64,000 nucleotides of DNA from Pelodera strongyloides (lineage: Eukaryota; Nematoda; Chromadorea; Rhabditida; Rhabditidae), in assembly GCA_036852015.1 (NCBI GenBank), contig JAANDG010000032.1:310001-374000 (forward strand), read 5' to 3'. The translations under genes were made by a program, and so were the position numbers. Below are positions 1-10,932 of the stretch, in pieces. Every line of letters starts with the position of its first letter. Position 1 is the first letter of the stretch. A model generated the notes under the pieces. The model saw nothing but the letters and a program-made list of their open reading frames with translations. It did not search any database and was not told the origin of the DNA.

Positions 1-40
1 TAACAAGAGTGTAGGTTCGAATCCAACACGCTGCTTTTTT
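1..40 (+). other. 3' part of a tRNA or tRNA-like element cut by the window edge
   Basis: The first bases contain a perfect B-box core (GGTTCGAATCC) inside a hairpin GTGT-a-GG / CC-a-ACAC, followed after a few bases by a T-run that could stop RNA polymerase III. The rest of the molecule lies outside the window. The T-stem has an internal A:A mismatch, so this may be a decayed tRNA or a tRNA-derived repeat rather than a working tRNA gene. Confidence 0.4.
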
Positions 41-826
41 TTGCAGTTGCTACTTTTCCCGCACATTTTCGGTTTAACGACGTGATGCTTTTCCTATAGT
101 GTGTAAGTTTCACAAAGAGTGAGAGGCTCGCGAGAGAACACGAGAGATATGCTTGAAGATGCAGTATACATTTGTGACAATTTGCTTTTCTCATTTTTAT
201 AATTGCTTTTCTCATTTGCGAACCGTTTGGTATTTTATGGGAAACCATTGGAGACACTTGGTGGCACGAAACCGTTCCTCTCTGCGGTCTAGTTCCCCGC
301 CTACTCGCCCGTCCAGAACCGGGTGGTCTTTTAAAGGTGTATACCAATCGGAAAATTTGCAAGTGGAAGCGCTTCGAGACCTTATTTTTGTACCGTATGA
401 CAGCACCTCCTCAACCAGTATATTTTTAATAGAATTTGATTTTTTGAGCTTTTTTGGCGTTTTTATTGAAGTTATGGCCCGTTTTATATATATTTTTGAC
501 CGTAAATTTCATCTGGATTAGTGGTCCGGTCATATTACCTCACAACAAGCGATTTTGATTTTATTACCGTGGCTTTTTTTAATAAATTCCCATATATTGA
601 TTACTTTATTCTCATGTGAAAATATTTATACCGCAAAAGACTTCGGTTTTTTACTCGTTTATTCTCATCTGTGTTGACGAAATTTTGTTTCGTCGAGAAA
701 GCCTGGAAACTCCGTTCGCACAATTTGATGACCGAATTTTAATGTACCATACCATCTTATCCCTATAATTGCGTATGTGTTAACCTTTTCCATTCGTATT
801 GACATGGTGTATTTTTTCTAGGTAAA
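41..826. other. Upstream region of the ribosomal protein SA gene
   Basis: No convincing coding sequence is seen here. The open frames at 153-521 and on the other strand have no recognisable composition or splice logic. The region ends in a pyrimidine-rich acceptor (TTTTTTCTAG, ending at 821) six bases before the ATG, which is the typical distance for spliced-leader trans-splicing in nematodes. The stretch presumably holds the promoter of the downstream gene or gene cluster. Confidence 0.5.
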
Positions 827-2374
827 ATGTCGGGCGGTTTCGAACCGTTCGCTCTCAAAGAGGAGGATGCCATGAAGTTCCTTGCTTCGCAAACTCACAT
901 TGGTACCACAGCTGTGGACTACCGCATGAAGCACTACATGTACAAACGTCGCTTCGACGGTATGTCTTGGTTTTTGTTTACGAAATTTATCAAATTTTGT
1001 TTTATTTTTGGGCAATAATGATCAGTTACGTCCTTTTTGTTGGTTATTGTTTATCTTTTATTATCGAAAAAAGTCTTTTCTTTTTATAAATCGAAAAAAG
1101 CACTGTGTGGCGAATCGTTCGGTGTGGGACGTTGGGCTTGGTTTTCTGTTACTTTTATTTACTTGTTGTGTTTTTAGGAACCTACATTGTCAACCTGAGA
1201 AAGACCTGGGAGAAGATGCTTCTGGCCGCGCGCGCTTTTGCCGCAGTTGAGAACCCCGCTGAGATCATCGTTGTGTCTGCTCGCCCCTTCGCTCAGCGTG
1301 CTCTGATGAAGTTCGCCGCTCACACCGGCTGCTCTCCTATTTTCGGACGTTTCGCTCCCGGTTGTTTGACTAACCGTGTGCAAAAGAACTTCAAGGAGCC
1401 CCGTCTCATCATCGTTTCTGACCCGACTGTTGACCACCAGGTATGTTTTTGTTGGTTTTATTGTTGTGATCGTTGTATACTTTATAATAAGTGGACTGTC
1501 ATGTTTTTTCAAGCGTATCCTATTATTCATTACGGTAAGCCACTGACCACGAGCAGCGATACAACAGTCGGTTTTGCAGCGTATGTTACACAACCGCACT
1601 TCCATGTGTTGTATACGGATGAAAATATTTGAGTAAAAAAATCGCGCCGTCATTTGCGTTCCGATCACATTAAATGGGAAATTAGTGTCTCAAATCAATT
1701 TCCGTTCAAAGCGGGGCGTTCTACCGCTTTAAGGAAAGGGACCCCCTTTCTTCAACATTACCGGGTGTATTTTATCTGACCCTTCTAGGCCGTCAGAGAG
1801 GCATCTTATGCCAATGTGCCCGTCATCAGCTTCTGCAACTCTGATGCTAATCTGGCTTTCGTTGATGTTGCCATTCCTTGCAACAACAAGGTTCGTTTTG
1901 TTGATCTAAATATTTATTTATCTGTTTATGAAATTGAGTGCTTTGTCTGAGAGTTGGCTATTTTCATTATTCCGGAAACAAGCTACTGCTTGATATTGAC
2001 TACGGATTCGTCCTTATACTATTTTCTTTCAGGGAGCTCAGTCGCTCGGTTTGATGTACTGGATGCTCGCTCGTGAGATCCTCATGATCAAGGGAAAGAT
2101 TTCTCGTCAAACTGGATTTATCCTCGATGACAAGGAGATCATGCCCGATCTTTACTTCTACCGTGACCCCGCAGACATTGAGAGAGAAGAGGCCCAGGAG
2201 GCAGCTGCCATTGAGGCTCCTGCCCCTGAATTTGTCCCTACCACGGAAACCGGAGCTCCCATTGACTTCAACGCCGAACCTGAAATCAAGGATTGGGCTG
2301 CTGAGACCGCACACCAAGAGTTCAGCGGAACTGGAGCCAACCAGGAGTGGGATGCTGCACCTGCACAGTTCTAA
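827..2374 (+). CDS. rps-0 (RPSA): 40S ribosomal protein SA (laminin-receptor/p40 family), 4 exons
   Basis: Structural protein of the small ribosomal subunit (uS2 family), acting in cytoplasmic 40S assembly. Exons are 827-959, 1178-1440, 1789-1890 and 2033-2374, all with GT-AG borders and consistent phase, giving 279 residues against about 276-295 in animals. Recognisable segments are the KRRFDG end of exon 1, the [19 protein letters not shown] helix, [24 protein letters not shown] and [13 protein letters not shown]. The acidic C-terminal tail has the repeated W-containing motifs ([15 protein letters not shown]) typical of animal [23 protein letters not shown] and KISRQTGF are closest to my recollection of the nematode protein. 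The ATG sits six bases after an acceptor-like TTCTAG, so the mRNA is probably trans-spliced. A phosphatase gene starts 158 bases after the stop, suggesting shared transcription. Confidence 0.96.
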
Positions 2375-2387
2375 TTGTTATTTGTTG

Positions 2388-2393
2388 AATAAA
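2388..2393 (+). terminator. Polyadenylation signal of the RPSA gene
   Basis: A canonical AATAAA lies 14 bases after the RPSA stop codon, followed by a T-rich stretch. It marks the probable 3' end of the RPSA mRNA, about 140 bases before the next start codon. Confidence 0.75.
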
Positions 2394-2532
2394 TGTTTGT
2401 TAATTTGCTCTCATTTTCAATCGTTCGGGTTTGCACCACACGAGTATTTCTCCCAAATTTGCTATCCTAGTAGTTTGCTTTTTGGGGACGTTTCATATTT
2501 TGAAATATTTTGTGCTATTAAGAGGAGCAAAC

Positions 2533-5500
2533 ATGGGTTCTAGGAGTGGCTCCCGGTCTCGTTCGGAATCTGGGAGTAGCAAGGTACGTGGTTTGCTCGC
2601 ACGTCGATTTTGTGCGGCTTTTGTCCCGAGCATTTAGTCCAGTTTTTTTATCTGTATTTCAATAATTTATGCCAGGATGTGCTAAACCGGTGTTTTCTAC
2701 TTTTTTTTTCTTACAACTAGTCTACTTTGGTATACCGGTTGAGCTTGTCATTGCTCTTTCATACAACTCGCTGCACATTGTCGGTACGCAACTGATCCCA
2801 ATTCTAAATTTCCTTTACCCGCACTTGCTTGGAATTGTCTGCAATTTCTGTTCCAACTGGCCGTGCCATATAAATAGGTAGTCGTTCGTGTGTTTTAGGA
2901 TGGTTTGTCCACACTTGTACAAGAATATCCGTTCGAACAATTTCCCAACTGGACCATCTCGGGATCTGAACGGTAGGGACACGTTCAGTGATACAGAACT
3001 TAGGAAAACATGAAGCGAAAACATGGAGAGGGTAAACTACAAAACTAAGGGCGCGTTTAAGATGGCCGAAAGAAAGAAAAAAAATAGGTTTTCGGCCGTT
3101 CAGGTTGGCCGAAAAGAAAACTTTTAATACTAAGGGGAAATGAAAAAATACAGTAATTTTTTTCGGGTTTTGTCTGCGTCTCTTGTTTTTGCATTGTCTT
3201 TCAAAAGTTTTCTTTTCGCCCAACCTGAACGGCCGAAAACGGATTTTTTTTCTTTCTTTCGGCCATCTTAAACGCGCCCTTAAGAGATTTCTACCAAAAT
3301 GGGAGGGCAACTAAGAGACGAAAAAGTTGCATCAATCGTTTGAAAAGTTTAGTTGTTGTTTTATTTATGTACAGTAAAGCTGAATCATATAAGAAGGTAA
3401 ATCATCCCGTATTTTCGTTGTTGTTTACGTAAAGTAGAGCTGAATCATATAAGAAGGCAATTCATCCTTTTCCATTCCAGGTACTGTAAATCGTCCTTTT
3501 CCATTCCAGGTACTATGTTCCTGCTCCTATTGACCGTTGGGGTGAATGGGCATTCCATCTGCGATCGCACATCACAATGCTGATTCTGAGTGGAAATCCG
3601 GCTATCCAGTTTCTCCAGGTAAGGTATTTTTTAGTCTGTTCCGGAGAGCCGTAAAGGTTGATGCGTAATCACTGTACTGATAGAAATATGCGGTGACGAT
3701 CTTGCAAAATGGACACGAGTATGGTATTTCCTTGATTTCATATTTGTTGTGGACAATAGACAAATGATTTTGGTGAGCGTAAGTTGTTATGACGTCATCA
3801 CTTCCTCGAATTAGTTAAAATGTCGTATTCTAGAGATTTCAATCTCCCGCAATGACGAAACTGGCCAATGTCTTCAGTTGGCTTGGACTGGAAGACTTTT
3901 ACTTGATCTTGATTGTCTCTCAGGTTCGTTTCGTCTATTAAATTACAAGAATTTGTGATTGAGTGTATTTTCGTTGTGATGGAAAATCTCAAGGCAGGGT
4001 AGGGTGCCGTAGGCTACTTCTGTGCGTTTTTGTACGGTATTCTGTGTTCTACAGAGAACAGAATTGAGAGCACTGCCACTGGTTAGAGTTTAGTTCGAGA
4101 GTGACCATCCAAACTACTAGACGACTAAGTGGTAAATGGTAAGGTGGCATTTTCTAGCCTAGCTTCAAAATTAAGTTAGAATAGCTTGAAACCTTTTGCG
4201 TATGTTTTTTGATCGATCTATATTCTTTCAGCTCTGGCTCTTTGATGCTCGTCTGGGCCGTTTGCTCGCCGTTCTTCTATCTCTTGGATTCTTCACTTCT
4301 GGTGGGGGTTTCTGTACCTGTACGGTATGCATAACGTAAGATAACACATTTTCCAAGAGCAGACCAGAATGCTTATCCTTTCCGTAGCTCTTACAAATCT
4401 TTTGAAATGAAGAACATTCTCTATATTGGTCCTCAGGTCCTTTCTAAGGCGAAGGGCGCTTGAAACAGCGATCTACCATTGGTTTAGCAAGCAAGGAAAA
4501 ACAAGAACACGTTTAACAAATATTTCGGGACTTAGGCCGTGATTTACCTGCCTCATAATCAATAACAAATATTAAAAAAAGGGACAAGTTGAACTGAACT
4601 GTCCTCTCCCTTTAAACTACGGAGGTTTCATGCATTTGGTGTGGGTACATCCACCCGAATATGTGTTTCCTTGTTCCAGGAACCCTAAAGAACGGACTCT
4701 CATTGCCCAGACCTCCCGCGCCTCCTGCACTTTTGCTCGGTGAAGAAAACAAGGATTGGTATGTTGAACTTTACGCTTTACTCCTTTTAAAGCGAAATAC
4801 CAGCCGGTTTTTGAAACACATCGAGTTGACCAGCATTCTTATACTGATTTTGCTTATGCAAATGAACATAAGTTAGAATAAAAAATCGAGCTAAATTCGA
4901 GCAAATTAGCATAACTACTAGAAATTCAGTTGTCCACGGTGCGTTTCAAAAACCGGCCAGTATTTTGCTTTAACGTTAACACATTTATTAACTTTTGTGA
5001 ATAGTTGACCTTGCTAGTTATTATAAATCATGCACGACTGAGATGAAATGTAGGCAGGTTCCCCACGTCATTTCAACGAACTTATTTGTTCCTAATCACG
5101 ATCTTTGGCCAGGCAAAGAAGCGAGAGAAAACAAAGGTTTGGCCGGATCGGAGCTTGTATTGCAACATTTCAGACGCGGAACCGAGGCAGAGTTTCCTTC
5201 TGTGTTGGTTGAAGGTTTAAGATGGTTCTAACCTTACGAGCGAACTTTTTTTGTATTATTTTTCAGGGCATGGCCGTCGAATCATGCGTTATTGGGCACT
5301 GCGTTTCCTTGGTTTATCTGGATGTATGCGAGTAAATACAACGATCTTTCACTCTCCGCATCCCTGTTACTGCTGGCTGTGGTGTTCATATGTGAGTCAA
5401 CCTTTCTTTGTTGGAATTATCTATTGACCTTATTGTTGGATAAGTAACTTGTACTAAGTCCTGTATTTAGTTGCTGAAACTGTTTTGTTTGCTGAAGTTT

Positions 5501-8500
5501 TCTAAACTGTACTGTAAACTCTGTTGTGCGTTTTTTATACTCGCTATGTACTTTCGCTCCATGCAGTTCATTTTTGGTTTTCACAAGATCGGAATTCAGT
5601 TTATATTATATTTGAAAAGGTTTGGGGCTTGGAATCGGGTACAGGTGTATCGTGTCGTCCTGAGCTTGGTGTTTGTATGTATTCCTTCATTCCTTGACCT
5701 CAGGCTATAATTTCCATGCGTAATTCGGAGATGGTCGCTTAGTTGAGAGTCGAACCGTAAATTTCCACTGATACGTTTCACCCAAATCTATATATTTGCA
5801 TTTGCCTCCGGAGATGGTCAAAGCCAATCCGGAGATGGTTGATGCGTAATTTTACGCATAGATTTATAGCCTTCTGACCTTTTGTATCTATTTTTGCCCA
5901 CGTTTAGGATTATCGTCATTCTTTACGGTTTACTTTGTCTTAGATTATCATTGCCATTGAATTCTCTCTAAGCGCATATCAGACTTGCTTGTGCTCGTCT
6001 CTTACAGAAAATTTCTTTGGTTCTTCTTACTAAAGAAATGCGCTAATGAGTTCGACTGGCACCCGCGCATTCGTGCTAGTTGATTGTTGTTGTGATGCTG
6101 CCTCTCTTCATTTTAAACGTGGTTTAGCTTTATTAATGGTAGGTCTCCTCTTTTAGCAGATTTAGATTAATAACTTCAACCATTTTGACTTTAGTGTAGT
6201 GAGGTGGTGGTGTTTTGTCATGGAAGCGGACTTGATGAGTAATTGTAATGTTGATAGTTCGCAAGAGAGCAATTCCCCCTTTCTCACATTATATTGTGGT
6301 TGTGGCTGAGAGTTCACCCAAAAAGTCGGAAAGGGACAAAACCCGGAGCATTTATGATGTGCTCTCCTCAAATTACGGTTTGAACAAGAGGAGCAAAACA
6401 TTTGACGTGATTGTTATTGAATTACTCACAACCAGACGGGGTTTCTCTCTTTCTCAATGTTCTCACCTTTGCCATGGTCATTCTCCTTTGTTATTTATTT
6501 CTTAGCCTTGATATTCCAAAAAGGTATCTTAGTGTTTTCGTAGTCTGTGCGTCTGTGGTTTTCACGAAAATCGACGATGCTTGATACTCGATACTGATTG
6601 AGATTATTTGATTGTGATACTCTCACTACATCTTCTTCACTGACTTATTTACATTGATTGTTTCTTCTATTTATGTCTACATAATTGTTGCATTGCAAAA
6701 TGGGTTTGCTCATTTCGGTGAGATAGCTGATAGTTTGCGAGTATCGCGAGTCTGCTCTCTGGTTATGTCTGTAGATAGCATTGTCAAGATGGAGGTTTAG
6801 AGACAGAAACTAGTGTAGTGGAGCTGTGCTATGCGACAATGATCATATCAGTGATCATAATCATTTGTATCATTTTCCCGCTCTCTATCTTTCTCTCGAC
6901 TGCTCCGTTCTAATCATCTATCGTCTATCATGACATTTACGGAAAAAAATTGATTGATTTGCATGTTTTCTTTGGTTTGGATTTCGCGCCTGAAGGTGTT
7001 AGTTTATTTATTGGTGTGATTTTATTGTTATAACCTTTATTTCTACCTTCGTTTGCTTATTTATCAAATTTTTCTTGCCTGGAACTGAAGAGCGTTACAA
7101 GAAAATGCCCTTAATGACCTTAATCCTAACCAGTAAAGACTTAGAAGAATTAGTATTAACGCACGAAGATAGTTTACCATAGATTTGTTTTATTCGTCTT
7201 TCTAAGTAGAATAGTAGATACTTTGATTTAAAGGTAGAGTTTTTAATCATTTAATGGATTGTGAAATGAAATTTTCCCTAACGAATTGTTTCTAGTGACT
7301 AGTGAGCTGTTTTCATGTTTTTCCATTGCGTGCGTAATGAAATGGATTTCGGGATTTCGTATGATTAATTAAGTGAATTCTGGAGAGAAATGACAAATGG
7401 TCGTGGTAAAAAATCGTGCGCTTCGCTTCGAAAGCGTGCACCTTTATTCAATGGTGGTACATACATTTGCGTATGACATGTTTCGCAGAGGTCTTAGGCG
7501 ACGAGTTCCAGATGTTAAATTGCTCAACATCGATGATGCATAGTGACTTGTTGTGTTGTAATGCATACTGACTTGTTGTGTTGTGTTGCAGGGAATTGTG
7601 GAGTGATCTGGGCCCGTGTCTATCTGGGAGTCCATTCACCATGCGATGTTCTGGCTGGATGGATGATTGGAGTGCTTCTCCTTTTTGTTTATCAGGGTAG
7701 GGTTTGTTGGATTGTAGGAAAGTAGAACTTAAAGCGAAATAACCGCCGGTCATTGAAACGCATCGTGAGCAACTGTATTACGTGTTTATGCTAATTTGCT
7801 CGATTTTTTATTCTAATTTTTGTTCGTTTGCATAAGCTGCGTAGATGGTGTACTCGATGTGTTTCAAAAACCGGTCGGTATCTCGCTTTAAAGGGAATAT
7901 GTAGGCACTCAAAATGAGCAAAACAACTGCGAAACTAGAGTTTCCACACCAGACATGAATTTAAGTAGGCGACTGAATATGTAAATCGAATATTCTGATT
8001 TGCATGCAAATATGTCGCTGTTGCATGCTATATGCCGATGTATGCACACATATGCTAAATTTTTGCTCCATCAGAACTGCCGTGTAAGCCAGGGTGTCAG
8101 TAAACGTGTTTACTATGGAAAAGGTGAACTTTGAAAATATTTTCTTTTAAATGGGAAACTTTTAACAATTTTTGTTGTTGTTTCCTTAATGAGGAATACA
8201 CATTCTATTAATACAGCTTAACTTCAAAAAGGGCATACATATTCCCTTTAACGGGTAGAAACAAATCGTTCATTTTACAGTGTACATAGTTCTTGTTGCC
8301 AGTTGTTGCCACTACAGAACTACGGACTTGTTTGGATACGTATACGTGATGACAGGTCTCTTGATTGTGTTACGTTTTGTTATCCGCTAAGTAGATAACG
8401 CAATGTTCCATAATTTTAGGATTCGCTGATAAGTTGTACTCCATGTACTTGTTGGCTTCGTCTGGCGATTCCTCGTTCTTCTACTACTTTTCGGCCGTGT

Positions 8501-10213
8501 TTCTGATCATGCAGGCCATCCATCCCAGGGCTTGGCCAGAGACCCAGAGCTATGGAGAGGTGAGCTTTTTTTTGAACAGTTTCATAATCCTTGTAACTTT
8601 AATAATAATAATAATTGTTATTATAATTTATTACACAATAAAACTGCGCACAAACATAATTAAAAAAATAAATACAAATACAGCTAAGGCTAAGGCAGCA
8701 AAACGGTAATAAGGGACATGTGTAAAGGTAAGCGGAAATGCTTGCACAACGTTTTTCAAAAGAATGTCTGTTTAGAAGAGTTCGGCGCAATAATAACGAA
8801 AGTATCTAGACTATTTAGATTTGATGTAAAAAGGAGCACTTTGGATTTATTAATGATTGGAGCGCTTTGGACTTTGGATACATGTATTATTTGCAGGTGG
8901 TGAGCGTGCTGAGCGGTTGTGTGGGTATTTGGTGCTCCCGCGGGTTGAACTTGGGCGATAGAAAGCAACCCTTTGAATCATTAATGGAAAGTTCTGCTGA
9001 TGCAACCGTGCTGGACTGCTTGATTCGGTTGTTTGTAGGTGGGATATTTAAATATACGTTTTCATATAACTCTTCGAGACATTTCTGATATTGTTTATCT
9101 GCGTTTCCTGCTTGTTTATCCCATTAGAGTATCAGGCTTGAATTATAAGGCGTTGTCAAAGAGAGTTTTTTGTATGTAGCATTAACTGTGATATCGCTTC
9201 TTCTTTGTGTATTAGGCATTAGCAAATTAGCATGTAGCTTTTCGACCCATTTTTGGGTAAATGTTGATGCCCTGTATTTAGATCTTGATATTATATGGAT
9301 AAGAATAAGAGATGTTATCATAATTTTATTTTTTTCAGGTCTGGCCGTGGTTATGGTAGTCCGTGCCGTGATCAAGCCGCTTTTCCGTCTCCTCGTCTCG
9401 CTCACTCTCTCTTTGTGTGCCGTACCGTACTATTCGTATTCTGCAATGTGCAAGCGTTACGGCGATTTGCAGCCAACGAAGAGGTACACGATCAAGATGA
9501 GATTCAAGGCTTTTCCCGGAGACAAGGTTTGTTCTTTTGGAGTTTGGAGTCTGGAGTTTGTATGTAGAATTATCTTGTGGTTATCTGGTCAGCAATGCTT
9601 ATTGTGAAGCTGTAGAATGAAGCGCATGCGTTGTCTTAGTGAGTTGAGGGAAAGTAGGGTTTACATATTTACAGTTACATCTACCGTGCTTTAGTGGACC
9701 CACACTCACTTTTGTTTCCCCATAACTTTGTTTTTGTTTTTGGTAGACTTGTTGCTAGGAAAGTCATCTCTGACTCACCCTGACTCGGTTTTGTGGCCTT
9801 TTAACGACCGAGTTCACTATTAATGTTCGTGGGTGTTCTCGATAAGGAAAGTTGAATTGTGCTAATTGTGCACTTGTTAATCATTATTCTTTATAAGTAC
9901 TTGTAAGTACGCTTTTGTAGCTATCGTTTGTTGTGGAAGTCTGGTCTCCGATCACCAATGCCTCCAAATTTCTTTATAATATTACTATTCTCATTTGCAG
10001 ACTGTGAAGCGCGGGGTCTTAGGGTTTCCTTTGGTTGACATTCTTTATTTTATATATATATTGTTAACGAATAAACCGTTATTATTATAGACCCTATCCT
10101 CCGATAAACTTCCCGTCGATATGGACTTGCCAGTGAAGTTCCTGATGTATTCCGTGATTGGGCTGATGGTCGGAGAAGGATGTCCATTGATTTTCCAATA
10201 TTTGAATGTTTAA
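2533..10213 (+). CDS. Sphingosine-1-phosphate phosphatase-like PAP2 enzyme, 11 exons
   Basis: Predicted multi-pass ER membrane phosphatase that removes phosphate from sphingoid-base phosphates. Exons are 2533-about 2587 (first donor uncertain), 2721-2877, 3510-3618, 4232-4301, 4680-4758, 5267-5391, 7592-7696, 8420-8559, 8897-9038, 9339-9526 and 10091-10213. All phases join, giving about 430 residues (human SGPP1 has 441). The three PAP2 motifs are present: LKNGLSLPRP (C1, exon 5), WPSNHALLGTAFP (C2, exon 6) and ARVYLGVHSPCDVLAG (C3, exon 7). The C-terminal half keeps the SGPP pattern, ending in a short hydrophobic helix (LPVKFLMYSVIGLM). Odd point: the Ser that usually opens the C3 motif (SRxxxxxHxxxD) is Ala, while the Arg, His and Asp are kept. 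Exon 1 is Ser/Arg-rich. For exon 1 the best-looking donor (GTACGT at 2584) gives the wrong phase, so a downstream GT was preferred; the start is therefore less certain. Confidence 0.85.
3049..3280. mobile_element. MITE with long GC-containing inverted ends, TAA target duplication
   Basis: The element begins GGGCGCGTTTAAGATGGCCG and ends with its reverse complement. The inverted ends extend about 80 bases with small mismatches (purine-rich AAAGAAAG tracts and GGCCGAAAA blocks). It is flanked by TAA on both sides (3046-3048 and 3281-3283). It lies in intron 2 of the phosphatase gene and has no coding capacity. Confidence 0.8.
3369..3510 (+). repeat. Short direct duplications, including a duplicated splice acceptor
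   Basis: A block around GCTGAATCATATAAGAAGG is present twice (near 3379 and 3430). The segment TCCTTTTCCATTCCAGGTACT occurs twice in tandem (near 3465 and 3494). The second copy carries the acceptor used for exon 3 of the phosphatase gene, so an identical decoy acceptor lies about 28 bases upstream. Confidence 0.75.
4787..4973. mobile_element. TTAA-flanked MITE, family A (copy 1)
   Basis: A TTAA-bordered element of 187 bases. Inverted ends begin AAAGCGAAATACCAGCCGG and are matched by CCGGCCAGTATTTTGCTTT at the other end. The interior has the family's AT-rich core (TTGCTTATGCAAATGAACAT, GAGCAAATTAGCATAA). It is in phosphatase intron 5, 28 bases after the exon. Confidence 0.85.
7729..7891. mobile_element. 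TTAA-flanked MITE, family A (copy 2)
   Basis: Same terminal sequence (AAAGCGAAATAACCGCCGG ... CCGGTCGGTATCTCGCTTT) and the same core in opposite orientation to copy 1. It abuts and shares its right TTAA with the next element at 7888. It lies in phosphatase intron 7, about 30 bases after exon 7. Confidence 0.8.
7888..8251. mobile_element. TTAA-flanked MITE, family C (AAAGGGAATATG ends)
   Basis: Bordered by TTAA on both sides, with short inverted ends AAAGGGAATATGTA and its complement TACATATTCCCTTT. Length is 364 bases, with no coding sequence. It is adjacent to family A copy 2, as if one element inserted in the TTAA of the other. Confidence 0.6.
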
Positions 10214-10932
10214 AGTTTAAAGTACGGTATTCGATTGTTCCTGAATCTTTGTACTCTCTCTCTCTCTCCCCTCTCTCTCTCGTTCTCTCTCTTTTTGTAC
10301 GTACATCTGCAACAGGTTTCCGGTTTTTTTTTGTGATTTCTAATGTATATACCGGAAACAACTGTGTTTTATAGTTCTAATAATTCAATGGAACAAAGAT
10401 CTGATTGGACTTTTATACTTATGCCCTAATTGTCGTCTTTTAATGAATTTCTATTACTATGATATGTATTTATGTTTTAGGCCAATATTGCCACCTTTCA
10501 GTTTAACATTCCATGTAATATTCTCACAGGTTTGTGATATGTTTTATGTGAAAGGACCCACTACTTGCTAGTCACATTTGCTCACTTTTCCGAAGCTGTG
10601 ATAAGCTAATTTGTCATCTATTATGCTATTTAGACAATAAAATGATTGTTGAACTATTTGTTCTGTATTTCTGTCCTTTTTAATTGAAATGGTTTCTGAC
10701 CTAAGAAGATTCCTTGGTTTATTTTATTTTATTTGCTTTGGTCTATGAGAACCTTATCATTGATTTTACATAAGTTCATTAGTTAAAATAGATAGCAATT
10801 TATCTCGGTTTGACAGTTCTTGCGTATTTTATTTTGATTTATGTAGATGTAGCGTGGAGATCTGTTGAAGTTTTTCAAATTTTCATTTTAGTGTGTCTTC
10901 TTAGAAGTGTAATTTTACAGAAATCTTTTAGC
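10214..10932 (+). other. Intergenic region between the phosphatase and M-Ras genes
   Basis: Contains the phosphatase 3' UTR with a (TC)n tract near 10253-10291, a polyadenylation signal at 10636, then AT-rich sequence ending in an acceptor-like TTTTACAG (to 10920) 12 bases before the M-Ras ATG. No other gene is seen. Confidence 0.6.
10636..10641 (+). terminator. Polyadenylation signal of the phosphatase gene
   Basis: AATAAA within GACAATAAAATGATTG, 423 bases after the stop codon and about 285 bases before the trans-splice-like acceptor of the next gene. It is the only canonical signal in this spacer. Confidence 0.6.

Noticed and set aside
153..521. 122-codon open frame upstream of RPSA
   Set aside because: No recognisable domain or start context. 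It sits where a promoter or outron is expected and has low-complexity T-rich composition.
4302..4330. Extended phosphatase exon 4 reading GGGFCTC
   Set aside because: Using the later donor breaks the phase with exon 5 (a stop appears at the join). The donor at 4302 keeps the C1 motif in frame.
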